A stretch of 64,000 bases of DNA from Bacillota bacterium (GCA_023430975.1 JAEYYB010000033.1:33455-97454); one strand, 5' to 3'; positions 44,109-54,195 are shown, counted from the first letter of the stretch. Notes: generated by a model from the sequence alone, not told the origin. Translations and numbers: made by a program.

Positions 44109-45704
44109 TCATTTCATATTATTTACTATATTGCTTGCTGCCTTCCATTTATCGAGCAAATCTTGTAAATAATCGCTTTGAGCCTTCTGGTCCAATTCAG
44201 GTTTTATGCTCTCTTTTACTTCATTAAGCTGGATTTGTTTCTCAGGTATCTTATCAACAACTTTTATAATGTGATAACCATATTCCGTTTTAACGAGATC
44301 GCTTACTTCTCCCACCTTCATGGCAAATGCCGATTCCTCAAACTCTTTAACCATTTCACCCTTGCTGAATGTGTATCCTTCAGGCATCTGCTTAGCACCG
44401 GGATCCTCACCGTATTTATTCATCAATTCATCAAAATCGGCCCCATCCTTTATGCTCTTTAAGACCTCTTTTGCTTTCTTTTCTATTTCTTCAATCTTTT
44501 CTTTTGGATACTCCTCACCTGTTGCCTGATCTATTGTAAAAAACAATATATTCTTTGCTGTTACCTTTTCGGGCTGAACAAATGATTTTTTATTATCCTC
44601 ATAATACTTCTCAATTTGCTCATCAGTTGCCTTGATATCCTTAATCAGTGAATTTAAATAATTTGTTCCTAAGTAGGTTGATTTTGTATATTGTATAAAC
44701 TGGTTGAAGGTTACTTTATCCTCCGCCAAAACGCTTCTTAATTTTTCAATCCCACCATATCTCTCAACCATTCCATTTATGTATGAATTGATTTCATTAT
44801 AATCACTGTCTTTAAGAGTCGCCTGACTTTTAGGCATATTCATCTTTATAAGTGCTTCTTCTACAATATAATCAAAAACTGTTTGCTTTAACTTTTTAAG
44901 TTCGCTCTCCAAATTTTGTTTATCCGTAGATTCTGATACATTTTTACTCTGCCCGTTATAGAAAAAATCAAAGTCGCTTTTATATAATGACACACCATTG
45001 ACGGTTCCTATAACCTGATCTTGTGCTTTAGAAATTGATATAATATTCTTTGCAGCTAAATAATCTATTGATTTATCAAACAGCTCCATAAAATATCTAA
45101 CAGGAACATACGATTTACCTGCATAAATATAAGAATCAAGGTGTGTATTTATGTTGTCAAGCTTAATGCTGTATTGTCCCGGAAAAACCTTTACAAGGTC
45201 TATACGGCTACTTTTAATAAATTTCTCCGCACCCTTTATGCTGGTTTTTTTATCCTTAAAAACATTTACTATCTTTGTGTTAACATCTGCTTTGTAATCC
45301 ACGTTGAGATAATAGCAAAGATCCGCTAAAGCTGCATAATATCTCCCATTTATGTTTATAGTTCTAATATTTAATGCCTTCTTATCCAATTCGACAGATA
45401 CATTTGATATAGAACCCATTTGGTCCTTTACAGGTGTTGGCACAGGTGTAGGAATAACAGTAGGCGTATATTCTTCCTCTTGAGGCGTCACAACTTCTGT
45501 ATCGGTTGCATACACATCTTCCTGCACAGACTTATTGGTACTATACACATCCTCTGTAACTGACTTTTCCTTAGAATCTAAGGTTACTGCCTTTCCATCA
45601 GCTTTAGTAGTACTGTTTTCTCCACTGGCTGCATTGATATTAACAGTCAAAGACAAGCTGAAAATTGCTGCTAAAAGCAGACTTGGCACTCTTTTTTTAA
45701 ACAT
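44109..45704 (-). CDS. PrsA-like peptidyl-prolyl isomerase with copper-amine-oxidase-type domain
   Basis: About 531 residues. Signal peptide to about Ala26 without a lipobox; a Thr/Glu/Pro-rich stretch with two DVYxT-type repeats; a copper amine oxidase N-terminal-like domain (about 105-230, NINGRYYAALADLCYYL and YIYAGKSYVPVRYF); a SurA/PrsA N-terminal chaperone region (about 235-375); and a parvulin-type rotamase (about 385-480, KVTAKNILF, EFEESAFAMKVGEVSDLVKT, GYHIIKV). It should help fold exported proteins outside the membrane. PrsA is usually a lipoprotein, so the missing lipobox and added domain are notable. Start at 45704 follows AAAGGATG. Confidence 0.88.
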   Translation of the reverse strand: MFKKRVPSLLLAAIFSLSLTVNINAASGENSTTKADGKAVTLDSKEKSVTEDVYSTNKSVQEDVYATDTEVVTPQEEEYTPTVIPTPVPTPVKDQMGSISNVSVELDKKALNIRTININGRYYAALADLCYYLNVDYKADVNTKIVNVFKDKKTSIKGAEKFIKSSRIDLVKVFPGQYSIKLDNINTHLDSYIYAGKSYVPVRYFMELFDKSIDYLAAKNIISISKAQDQVIGTVNGVSLYKSDFDFFYNGQSKNVSESTDKQNLESELKKLKQTVFDYIVEEALIKMNMPKSQATLKDSDYNEINSYINGMVERYGGIEKLRSVLAEDKVTFNQFIQYTKSTYLGTNYLNSLIKDIKATDEQIEKYYEDNKKSFVQPEKVTAKNILFFTIDQATGEEYPKEKIEEIEKKAKEVLKSIKDGADFDELMNKYGEDPGAKQMPEGYTFSKGEMVKEFEESAFAMKVGEVSDLVKTEYGYHIIKVVDKIPEKQIQLNEVKESIKPELDQKAQSDYLQDLLDKWKAASNIVNNMK

Positions 45705-45743
45705 AGTTTTACATCCTTTCATTTCATTGCACTGCAATGTGCT

Positions 45744-47060
45744 CTAGCCTAAATCCTCCGGGATTATATCGTTTCTTATTATATCTTCATAATCCTCACC
45801 TTTAACAATAAGCCTTGATTTTCCTTCATGAACCAATACAACAGGCGGACGAGGAATTCTATTGTAATTGCTTGACATGGAGTAGTTATACGCACCTGTA
45901 GCCATAACAGCTATTATATCCCCTGCCTTAACCTTTGGAAAATTGATATCCTTTATGAGAATATCACCGGATTCACAGCATTTTCCTGCAATGGTAATAA
46001 CATTTTCCTTAGGTGCATCAAGTTTGTTTGCAAGGACAGCATCATAAGGTGACTGATAAAGAGCATATCTCGGGTTGTCTGCCATACCTCCGTCAACGGA
46101 TACATAGGTCCTGACATTCTTAATTTCTTTTACCGCACCAACCTTATAAAGGGTTATACCTGCTGATGCCACTATTGATCTGCCTGGTTCCATAACAACA
46201 AAAGGCAATTTAATCCTCTTGTCCTCGCAAATGCTTTTTACAACTTTTGAAACAGACTCAATATAACTATCATACTCAATTGGATCATGTGCAGAAATGT
46301 ATTTGATTCCGAATCCGCCGCCCAAATTCAGCTCTTCAATTACAATTCCTGTTTCATCTTTAATTTGGCTGATGAATTCAAGCATTACCTTTGCCGCCAA
46401 TTCAAATGGTGCCAAATCGAAAATCTGGGAGCCTATATGACAGTGAACACCTACAACAGATACATTTTTTAGAGTGGATGCATACTTTATAATATCTGAA
46501 GCCTCACCATTTTCAAGTGCAACTCCAAATTTGGAATCGATCTGGCCGGTCTGAACAAAATCATGTGTATGTGCATCTATTCCAGGCTTTATTCTAAAGG
46601 AAATGCACGCTTTTTTACCTTTTTCTCCTGCAATTCTATCTATATTTTTAAGCTCTTCCAAGTTATCTACTACGATCCTTCTTACACCCTTGTCAATAGC
46701 AAGTTCAATTTCATCTATAGTTTTGTTGTTTCCATGGAAATAGACCTTGTCCATTGGAAATCCTGCTTTATAAGCTGTATAAAGCTCTCCCCCGGAAACT
46801 ACATCTATACCAAGGCCCTCACTATCAACAATTTTATATATTGCCATTGAACTAAAAGCTTTACTTGCATACAGGACCATCCCATTACCATTATAATACT
46901 TGTCCATTGAATTCTTGTATATACGACAATTTTTTCTTATTAATCCTTCATCCATTACATATAAGGGAGTTCCATACTTTTCTACCAATTCTACAGTATC
47001 ACATCCCCCAATTTCCAAATGATTTAAACTATTGGTCTTTAAAGCTTCTGATACAAACAT
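45744..47060 (-). CDS. lysA: Diaminopimelate decarboxylase
   Basis: About 438 residues. A PLP-dependent fold-III decarboxylase that makes L-lysine from meso-diaminopimelate. The PLP Lys is in VLYASKAFSS; other motifs are GVHCHIGSQ, LNLGGGFGIKY and CCESGDIL. No lysine riboswitch is seen in the short upstream region. The ATG at 47060 is favoured over 47075. The gene sits just upstream of the PrsA-like gene. Confidence 0.95.
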   Translation of the reverse strand: MFVSEALKTNSLNHLEIGGCDTVELVEKYGTPLYVMDEGLIRKNCRIYKNSMDKYYNGNGMVLYASKAFSSMAIYKIVDSEGLGIDVVSGGELYTAYKAGFPMDKVYFHGNNKTIDEIELAIDKGVRRIVVDNLEELKNIDRIAGEKGKKACISFRIKPGIDAHTHDFVQTGQIDSKFGVALENGEASDIIKYASTLKNVSVVGVHCHIGSQIFDLAPFELAAKVMLEFISQIKDETGIVIEELNLGGGFGIKYISAHDPIEYDSYIESVSKVVKSICEDKRIKLPFVVMEPGRSIVASAGITLYKVGAVKEIKNVRTYVSVDGGMADNPRYALYQSPYDAVLANKLDAPKENVITIAGKCCESGDILIKDINFPKVKAGDIIAVMATGAYNYSMSSNYNRIPRPPVVLVHEGKSRLIVKGEDYEDIIRNDIIPEDLG

Positions 47061-47109
47061 ATTTTCACCATCCATTAAATTAATTGATTATGACTAAATG
47101 TTAGCATTT

Positions 47110-47145
47110 AAAAATGCAGGCGTCAATATATAATCCTGCATTTTT
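47110..47145 (-). terminator. Rho-independent terminator of the RDD gene
   Basis: The 11-bp stem AAAAATGCAGG/CCTGCATTTTT, 14-base loop, lies just past the RDD stop. Confidence 0.8.
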
Positions 47146-47153
47146 GCTTCATT

Positions 47154-47906
47154 TCATTTTCCTCTATCCTTATTCATAAATAATATTTCATTGAAGAATT
47201 CATAAGGATTTTTGTTCTTAATTTCCATATTAAACTTTGAATGAAAATACCTATTAAGATAAAAGGTAAAAAGGCTTTTCTTTCCGCCCAACTGCTCTTT
47301 TCTTTCCATAAATTCCTTTAAAACACCAAACTCATTTTCATTAACAGGATAGATGTTTGTAGTCCTGTTACTAATTTCCATACCAAAGCCTGCCAGAATA
47401 TCCTTTGCTGCTAGAGGTTTTTCATTCTTCTGCTTTTTTACCACTATTGTATTTGCAGCCATATCACCGATTCTCTTGTAATTTTCGTTAAAAACCATAA
47501 TCACTGAACCTACAAGATAAAAAGACGGCAAAAAATCAATAACTCTTATTATGTTTCTTAATGCCGAGTCAAAAAATGTTATGGCTTCACCTGTTTCTTT
47601 TATGACCATCAAATTTAGGATCCTTTTTCCAGGCGACTGTCCATTCATAAGCATTTCCCAGAAAATAAAATACCCGTTATATATCATAAAGACTACCACA
47701 ATGCCCAATGCTGTGATATAAGAATCAATTTCTCCACCGGAATAAAGGGAAAGTTCCGACGAATAAATCAAAACAATTATAAGAAATATAGTCATACACT
47801 GTATCATAAAGTCTATCAAAAATGCTAAAAATCTTGACCCCAAGCCTGCTAACTCAAAATCTATAAAAACATTTTCGGGAGTAATTATGTTTTTTATCTT
47901 TCTCAT
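47154..47906 (-). CDS. RDD-family membrane protein
   Basis: A 250-residue protein with an RDD domain (about 15-145; ELAGLGSRFLAFLIDFMIQC, then SPGKRILNLMVI and IRVIDFLPSFYL). Such proteins are membrane proteins of uncertain function. It is divergent from the SpoIIM-like gene and is part of the DUF58/MoxR neighbourhood, where RDD proteins are often found. Confidence 0.87.
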   Translation of the reverse strand: MRKIKNIITPENVFIDFELAGLGSRFLAFLIDFMIQCMTIFLIIVLIYSSELSLYSGGEIDSYITALGIVVVFMIYNGYFIFWEMLMNGQSPGKRILNLMVIKETGEAITFFDSALRNIIRVIDFLPSFYLVGSVIMVFNENYKRIGDMAANTIVVKKQKNEKPLAAKDILAGFGMEISNRTTNIYPVNENEFGVLKEFMERKEQLGGKKSLFTFYLNRYFHSKFNMEIKNKNPYEFFNEILFMNKDRGK

Positions 47907-47950
47907 AAAGTAAGTTTTACCTTTCTTATATATATCACTTTTAATTTTGA

Positions 47951-47979
47951 TTGTAACAATAGTCTAAATCTGATACAAT
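47951..47979 (+). promoter_or_regulatory. Probable promoter of the SpoIIM-like gene
   Basis: TTGTAA (47951-47956) and TACAAT (47974-47979), 17 bases apart with an extended TG before the -10. Confidence 0.5.
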
Positions 47980-48023
47980 TAATCCTGTCAGAAATATTAT
48001 AAAACAAAATCAGGGTGTTTACC

Positions 48024-48980
48024 ATGAGAGAAGAAAAATTTATTAATGATAATTCATATATTTGGTCCAATTTGGAGTCATTACTCGATAAGCTTAAATC
48101 AAAAAAGCTTAAGTCTTTGAATAAATCTGAGTTAGACAGCTTTATTACATCCTACAGGATTGTATGTAGCCACTTATCATATAGCAAGACCTTTTTTGGA
48201 GAATCCAAGACAACGGAGTATCTTAACAGCCTTGCTTCGTCAGCTCACAGCCATATATACTCGACAAAATCTTCAGGGTTTAAGAAGATATTCTCATTTT
48301 ACATTAAAGGATTCCCTGAGCTATTGAAAGAAAATGCCTCCTACATGATTTTATCAACAGCTTTGTTCATGGTTGGAGTTATTTTCAGCTTTATACTGAC
48401 AATATTAAATTCCGATAATGCACCAGCTTTTATCCCTCCGGGGTTGATCGAAGGCATAAAAACTCTTAACTCAGGCAGAAGTGCCTGGGACAGTGCCACT
48501 CAATCTGCATCCATATTTACCAATAATATAGGTGTAGGCCTCAGGGCATTTGCTTTAGGAATAACACTTGGCCTGGGTACAACTTATATACTTGTTTTCA
48601 ATGGCTTTATATTAGGCAGTGCAGCGGGGCTTGCATTAAACTACAATGTATTTTTTATATTCTGGTCCTTGATACTGCCCCACGGAGTTTTAGAGCTTTT
48701 CTGCATCTTTGTCTGCGGTGCTGCAGGCCTCATAATAGGAAAGTCAATAATAAACCCAGGTGTTTACTCAAGAAAAGACTCCCTTATTAAGGGCGGCAAA
48801 ACCGCTGTTTATATTGCTTGCGGAACTATACCCTTATTTGTTATAGCAGGTATTATCGAGGGCTACTTCACCCCGTCAGATGTCTCTGTAGAAGCTAAAT
48901 TGATATTCTCACTTCTTTCCTTTATTCTGCTCAGCCTGTATTTGGCATTACCATTTATAAGAAAGAAGAAGATTCAGTAA
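48024..48980 (+). CDS. SpoIIM/DUF95-family membrane protein
   Basis: A 318-residue protein: about 95 soluble residues (SYRIVCSHLSYSKTFFGES), then five or six membrane helices with a GVGLRAFALGITLGLGTTYI motif and LPHGVLELFCIFVCGAAGL, the core of the SpoIIM/DUF95 family. The true SpoIIM of this genome is probably the one at 60258-60899; this longer form typically accompanies RDD, MoxR and DUF58 genes. Role uncertain. The ATG at 48024 follows GGGTG. Confidence 0.86.
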   Translation: MREEKFINDNSYIWSNLESLLDKLKSKKLKSLNKSELDSFITSYRIVCSHLSYSKTFFGESKTTEYLNSLASSAHSHIYSTKSSGFKKIFSFYIKGFPELLKENASYMILSTALFMVGVIFSFILTILNSDNAPAFIPPGLIEGIKTLNSGRSAWDSATQSASIFTNNIGVGLRAFALGITLGLGTTYILVFNGFILGSAAGLALNYNVFFIFWSLILPHGVLELFCIFVCGAAGLIIGKSIINPGVYSRKDSLIKGGKTAVYIACGTIPLFVIAGIIEGYFTPSDVSVEAKLIFSLLSFILLSLYLALPFIRKKKIQ

Positions 48981-49029
48981 TTCTTTTGGCATTCCTTAAA
49001 GATACCTAACTGTAAAGTTATATACATCT

Positions 49030-50343
49030 TTAACTTAGTTGCATCATTGCCTTCATGTTTAAATATTTATTAACAACCTCCATGGATAGCTTGTCGGGAG
49101 GTATGTCTATTGAAGCTATGCCGGCACTTTCAAATATCCTTTGTATTTTTTCTCGTTCATCAATTTCTTTTACTGCTGCACATTTATCATAAATATCGGT
49201 AACAGTGCTTATTTTGTTGGCTGCCATTTCATAGACCCTCATATCCTTTATTGTTATCACAAGAGGTATGTGGTTCCTACCTGTGGTCTTTAAAGCCTTA
49301 ACCAAAGCCAACGCCTCCTGTGAGTTAAAAAGGTCTGTAAATATGCATAAAAGGCTTCTTCTCCTCTGGTATTTGCACAAGTGAAAAAGTGCATTATCAT
49401 AATCGGCAGTAACAAAGTTTTCTTCCACATTATACAGATTATCTGCGATTGTACTGAAATGGGTCATGCCTTTACTAGACTTAACAAATCGTTTTACATC
49501 CTTGTCAAAAACCAGAAGGCCTATATTGTCTCCCTTTTTGCCAGCTATCTCTGCAAGTAAAAAAGCGGAGTTTATAGCATAATCAAGCTTCTTTATATAG
49601 TTGATCTCAGTATTCATTACCCTGCTCGAATCAAGCATAATATATACCTGCTGATTCCTTTCAGGTTCATAGTTGTTTACGATAAGCTTGCTTGACCTTG
49701 CTGTAGCCAGCCAGTTGACTTTTCTATAGTCATCGCCCTCGGAATATTCCCTGAGGCTTTCAAACTCAGTTCCTATGCCATAGGTTTTCATTTTCTTATT
49801 GCCTATAAGCACCAGGTTTTTTCTTAGTGAAGCAAAACTGTACCTTTTTAAGTCCTTAAGATTTGGAAAAACCTTTAAACTCTCTTTTGTATTAAATCTT
49901 ACATATTTCATGCAAAGCTTTAAAACACCCCTGTATCTTATATGGATATCTCCAAAGGCATATTCACCGCGTTTTTGCGGCACCACTGTATACGACCCTG
50001 AGTTTTCATAATGAGGCACCGACTTGATCCTTATAGTACCGCCCATAACATCCATATAGCTCGGAACCTCGTCCCTCGCTTCAATATGCAAAACATGGCT
50101 GCCCTTATTCCTTACAATTATTTTTATAATGTTCTCCGAGCCCATAGACAGCTTCCTGTCACATTCACGCCGTATTTCAAGCTTATCTGCACCGGGAGTT
50201 ATTATAAAATCAATAAAAAGAAGGCCTGATAATATAAGGTTATACACTATAAATATATAAAACGATAACCCGAAGAAAGCACCTAAAACAATAGGTATTA
50301 TCCCCAGTATTATAAAACCTGCAAAGGTTTTGCTAAAAGGCAT
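49030..50343 (-). CDS. DUF58 domain protein
   Basis: A 437-residue protein with two N-terminal membrane helices, then a beta-rich segment and a DUF58/vWA-like domain (about 190-280; GTEFESLREYSEGDDYRKVNW and YIMLDSSRVM as the metal-ion-binding site). DUF58 proteins pair with MoxR AAA+ ATPases. It follows the MoxR gene by about 60 bases and is part of the same block. Confidence 0.9.
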   Translation of the reverse strand: MPFSKTFAGFIILGIIPIVLGAFFGLSFYIFIVYNLILSGLLFIDFIITPGADKLEIRRECDRKLSMGSENIIKIIVRNKGSHVLHIEARDEVPSYMDVMGGTIRIKSVPHYENSGSYTVVPQKRGEYAFGDIHIRYRGVLKLCMKYVRFNTKESLKVFPNLKDLKRYSFASLRKNLVLIGNKKMKTYGIGTEFESLREYSEGDDYRKVNWLATARSSKLIVNNYEPERNQQVYIMLDSSRVMNTEINYIKKLDYAINSAFLLAEIAGKKGDNIGLLVFDKDVKRFVKSSKGMTHFSTIADNLYNVEENFVTADYDNALFHLCKYQRRRSLLCIFTDLFNSQEALALVKALKTTGRNHIPLVITIKDMRVYEMAANKISTVTDIYDKCAAVKEIDEREKIQRIFESAGIASIDIPPDKLSMEVVNKYLNMKAMMQLS

Positions 50344-50405
50344 ATTAATTCTCCTTTTAAATCTGATCTCTTTAGGTAATTAATTGGTCAATGAGGCATT
50401 AAATA

Positions 50406-51383
50406 TTACCTAGGCACTTCAACCTTGCCTAAAATACTTCTTAATACATCATCGCTTTTTAAACCGTCTATGCTGGCTTCAGGCTTTAAAATTACCCTGT
50501 GCCTTAGTACCGGAACAGTTATATCCTTAATATCTTCGGGTATTACGAAATTACGTCCCTGCATGGCAGCCAATGTTTTTGAAGCAAGCAAAATTGAAAT
50601 TGATGCCCTTGGACTTGCTCCCAGCACCAGGCTGGGCGAATTTCTTGTAGCCCTTACGATTGAAGTAATATAGTTTATAATTCCATCATTAACTTCAACC
50701 TTTAATATCTCTTCCCTGCACCTTTTTATATCATCGAAATTGCATACAGCATTTATATTGGCTTTGTCAATCTGAGAACTGCTAAAGCCCGTTTTAAACT
50801 TATCCAGCATCATATTTTCGAACTTCTGCGGCATATAATCAACAGTAAGCTTCATCATAAACCTATCAAGCTGTGCCTCCGGCAGAGGATATGTTCCTTC
50901 ATACTCAACAGGATTCTGAGTTGCCACTACAACGAACGGCTCACCTAACGCATGAGTCTCACCATCAATTGTTATAGCCCTCTCCTCCATTGATTCTAGT
51001 AGTGCAGCCTGGGTTTTAGGAGGTGTCCTGTTAATTTCATCTGCCAGGAATATATTGGTAAACAAAGGGCCTTTTCTAAGATAAAACTCACCAGATTTAG
51101 CATCATATACTTTTGTACCGGTTATGTCAGCAGGCATGAGATCAGGTGTAAACTGAACCCTTTTAAAATCCGCCTTGATAGTCTTTGCTATAACCTTTGC
51201 AGCGAGTGTTTTTGCAAGCCCCGGAACACCCTCTACAAGAATATGTCCTCCTGACAATATAACCACTACCATTTGCTCAATCAAAGCATACTGGCCTACA
51301 ACAACCTTTGAAACTTCATCAATTATTTCCTTTGCTTTTATTTGTGTAAATCCCAAGCTTCCAGTATCGAAATTTCCTTCCAT
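50406..51383 (-). CDS. MoxR-family AAA+ ATPase
   Basis: A 325-residue AAA+ ATPase. Walker A GVPGLAKT (52-59), Walker B FLADEINRTPPKTQAALLES, and the sensor stretch FVVVATQNPVEYEG. MoxR proteins act as chaperones that mature or load metal-centred or envelope complexes with a DUF58/vWA partner. The start at 51383 shares a base with the preceding stop (TAATG), so it is coupled to the DUF4350 gene. Confidence 0.94.
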   Translation of the reverse strand: MEGNFDTGSLGFTQIKAKEIIDEVSKVVVGQYALIEQMVVVILSGGHILVEGVPGLAKTLAAKVIAKTIKADFKRVQFTPDLMPADITGTKVYDAKSGEFYLRKGPLFTNIFLADEINRTPPKTQAALLESMEERAITIDGETHALGEPFVVVATQNPVEYEGTYPLPEAQLDRFMMKLTVDYMPQKFENMMLDKFKTGFSSSQIDKANINAVCNFDDIKRCREEILKVEVNDGIINYITSIVRATRNSPSLVLGASPRASISILLASKTLAAMQGRNFVIPEDIKDITVPVLRHRVILKPEASIDGLKSDDVLRSILGKVEVPR

Positions 51384-52408
51384 TACTTTATCTCCTCTCT
51401 TATTGTCTCTATCCACTTTGCGAGGTATAAAAACTCATTGATATCCCGGTTATCGGAATTAATATATTGCTCACATCTATTGAACCCCGCTGCAAGTTCC
51501 AAACTCCTGGTCCTTCCATCAAAGGATGCTGCCTTAATAAGTTCACTGTTATCATGGAAGGTATCCATACCAAGGTATTTTGCCAGGTCTGCCTTAAGCC
51601 TTTTAAACATTACATCAAGAACATAGGGATTTGATTTTGAAACTTTATAAATATTGGATAACGCATAAATATTTTCATTTTCCGCCCTCTTCAAAGTCTC
51701 AAAAACAACCACAGGCCTCCCAAGTCTTTTTGACATTGAAAGGAACAATACCCCAATGCCTAATATTATCTGAATGAAAATAAGTATTCCATTAAATCCT
51801 ATAATATCACTTACAGTCACACCTTCACCAATATTGTGATAGTATTCATTAAAATATACTGTCCCATTTCCAATACTATCAATAATATCTACAAAGGAAA
51901 CAGCAGCCCATTTATCCTTCAAGCTCTCATTGACAAAAGCTTCAGTCATATCACAGGCATACATGCTTCCATCGCCTAATTTGTAAGTTGTCCACTCATT
52001 ATATGATTGGAATTTTCCAACGTATACTGCACCAAGTTTCTCTATAATATCGTTATTTCCCTCAGGATCATCATATATGAGAATAAGTGAATTTCCTTTT
52101 TCAATCCACTTTTTCAAGTATTTAAGCTCTGTTTCATCAAAAAACCTGGAATAATCGGGCTGTATAACTACCATAGTTACGGAATCGGGCATAAACCTTA
52201 CTGTTTTCTTATACCTTACCGCCTCGTATCCCATTTTTTCAGTCAAAAGATATAACGCTTTTTCGCCCTCATTCTCCACGCTGTACGAAGTATACTTATC
52301 ATATTTTCTGCTGTCCTTCATACTTGCCATAACAACTCCAACCAGCACAACAAAGGCAGCTATCAGCACAATTATTATTATTTTTTTAATTATGTTTTTG
52401 GCCCTCAT
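51383..52408 (-). CDS. DUF4350 membrane protein
   Basis: About 341 residues from the ATG at 52408 (GGGGAGG upstream). One N-terminal membrane helix (about 7-28), an extracellular domain with YSVENEGEKALYLLTEKMGY and LKYLKKWIEKGNSLILIYDD as in DUF4350, then a second helix near residue 220 and a cytoplasmic tail. It overlaps the DUF4129 gene by four bases (ATGA), so both are coupled. Confidence 0.85.
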   Translation of the reverse strand: MRAKNIIKKIIIIVLIAAFVVLVGVVMASMKDSRKYDKYTSYSVENEGEKALYLLTEKMGYEAVRYKKTVRFMPDSVTMVVIQPDYSRFFDETELKYLKKWIEKGNSLILIYDDPEGNNDIIEKLGAVYVGKFQSYNEWTTYKLGDGSMYACDMTEAFVNESLKDKWAAVSFVDIIDSIGNGTVYFNEYYHNIGEGVTVSDIIGFNGILIFIQIILGIGVLFLSMSKRLGRPVVVFETLKRAENENIYALSNIYKVSKSNPYVLDVMFKRLKADLAKYLGMDTFHDNSELIKAASFDGRTRSLELAAGFNRCEQYINSDNRDINEFLYLAKWIETIREEIK

Positions 52409-53187
52409 GGATTTACCTCCCCTACAATAGAGGAATACTCGGAAAACCATTTATCAAATATTTCTCTGCTCAAATTCCTGTTTCCATACCAACACCTGTT
52501 AAAAACCTTCGTAAACTCCATAACTCTTTCAAAGTGGATATACTCCTTGGCACATAATTCATTCATATACTCCTTGTTGGTCTTAGCCTTGTTTATCACT
52601 AAAATGTTCTGCTCATTGAGCTTAAGGATTAATGACAGATATAAAAAACGTATTCCCTGCCTGAAATCACCGTTTTTATAAAACTCCATAGCCTGAAGCT
52701 TTACTTCCTCAGGATCTTTAAGCTGGCTTAAAAGCTCTGAGTCTTCCTCCTCTTTAAGCTTTCTATTATTCCTTTTGTGTTTTACGACTAAATAGATTAC
52801 TGCTGCAACCATTAGAATCAAGAGGATAAAGACAATAATATAGAAAACAGTCCCGTTTCCCTCCGTGTTGGTCCTTGGTTTTATGGGGATATCACCTATG
52901 GAAGGAGGATCGATTTGGCCTAAAGCCCGTTTTATTCTATCAATTATATCTTCAATAACATCGGACAACCTTTCTAGTAATGTCTTCTCCTTATTTGCTT
53001 CCTGAAACTCTTTTGAGGAGAATATATCATTCAGGCTGTCTTCCACTTGCTGTTCCCTATCCTGAGTAATAGCAAAGGAAAGACATGGCAAAAACACATT
53101 GACTGTTACTAAACTTACCAGAACAAACAATATCATTTGAGCTATTCTATTTTTAAATTTGCTTTTTATAAGTATCGTATCATGCAT
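52405..53187 (-). CDS. DUF4129 membrane protein
   Basis: A 260-residue protein with a signal-like N-terminal segment, a middle helix (FYIIVFILLILMVAAVIYLV) and a C-terminal DUF4129 domain (about 160-260, FYKNGDFRQGIRFLYLSLIL). DUF4129 proteins usually lie in a MoxR-DUF58 operon. It starts the coupled run DUF4129-DUF4350-MoxR. Confidence 0.87.
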   Translation of the reverse strand: MHDTILIKSKFKNRIAQMILFVLVSLVTVNVFLPCLSFAITQDREQQVEDSLNDIFSSKEFQEANKEKTLLERLSDVIEDIIDRIKRALGQIDPPSIGDIPIKPRTNTEGNGTVFYIIVFILLILMVAAVIYLVVKHKRNNRKLKEEEDSELLSQLKDPEEVKLQAMEFYKNGDFRQGIRFLYLSLILKLNEQNILVINKAKTNKEYMNELCAKEYIHFERVMEFTKVFNRCWYGNRNLSREIFDKWFSEYSSIVGEVNP

Positions 53188-53214
53188 TATTATATGAACC
53201 TCGGTTTTTATAGT

Positions 53215-54195
53215 TTAACCATTACTCTCTAGCAATTTATCAACCTTAACTTCAAGATCAAGACCCTCATTACATATTTTCCAATTTATATAAATGTTTG
53301 TGGTCAAAGTAGCCAAGAACGGGTACAAAAGTGCATAACCAAGCTGTACAAATGCAGTAGCAGCAAGCTGTACCTGCCTGTACAATTCATTATCGGCAAA
53401 TGACACTATTGCCGTAATTCCTATTGATATGGAAGGTATAAAAATATATATGAGCCCGCCGGTAAACAATGCAATAAATGAATTCCAGAACATTTTTCTA
53501 GATAATTCCGAACTTCTTGCAATCCCATCCGTTGCACCTTTATTCTCAATTGAAATGGCTTGAACACCAAAGCCGAATTTTATGTAGAAAAATCCTAAAC
53601 TCATTATAGCCCCAAAGACTACAGTAATCATAATTATGACACCAAAAAATATGGCTAAACCCTCAGTTAAACGGCCCCCGCCGGAAAATAATGTTACTCC
53701 TATTCCAAATCCGAATAAAACCGCCCAAATTAATATAACCAGTGCAATGAATGTACCAATTATAACACCTGCCATAATCAGATAAAACAAAGTCCTATAT
53801 CCAAGTATCCTGAATATTTTTTTAAAACTATCTTTAATGACTTCTTTTAGTCCAAGACTCTTGCCATAAACAACATCATTATACACAACTTTAGTAATCG
53901 CTGCTTGCAAAACACCGTTTACCGTTAAAAAATAGCATATATAAAAAATAAATAAAACTATGCTTACCGCAAAAAACGCCATTGCCAATGAAAAGCTTGC
54001 TCCATTTTCACTTGTCAGCCTATTGAGATCTTTAGATATAGTACCTGATAAGAGCACATATAAAAGAGCAAAAGGGACATACATAATAAGTGTCAGTATT
54101 GTTAGCTTTTTTATATTTCTTTTATATACTTCAATTGAATAGTCAACTATATCGACTGCCGACATTTTTTTCAGCCTGGTTTCAATATCTCTCAT
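53215..54195 (-). CDS. Polytopic membrane protein, glycerophosphodiesterase-membrane-domain-like
   Basis: A 326-residue protein with about six membrane helices. It starts with SAVDIVDYSIEVYKRNIKKL and has Gly-rich helices (VTLFSGGGRLTEG). It resembles the DUF975/GPDP membrane-domain proteins that commonly start DUF58/MoxR clusters. No catalytic motifs. AGAGG precedes the ATG and the gene is 27 bases upstream of the DUF4129 gene, so it is probably the first gene of the operon. Confidence 0.75.
   Translation of the reverse strand: MRDIETRLKKMSAVDIVDYSIEVYKRNIKKLTILTLIMYVPFALLYVLLSGTISKDLNRLTSENGASFSLAMAFFAVSIVLFIFYICYFLTVNGVLQAAITKVVYNDVVYGKSLGLKEVIKDSFKKIFRILGYRTLFYLIMAGVIIGTFIALVILIWAVLFGFGIGVTLFSGGGRLTEGLAIFFGVIIMITVVFGAIMSLGFFYIKFGFGVQAISIENKGATDGIARSSELSRKMFWNSFIALFTGGLIYIFIPSISIGITAIVSFADNELYRQVQLAATAFVQLGYALLYPFLATLTTNIYINWKICNEGLDLEVKVDKLLESNG

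Noticed and set aside
47061..47153. Possible lysine riboswitch upstream of lysA
   Set aside because: The space is under 100 bases and is filled by the RDD terminator; no L-box motifs are present.
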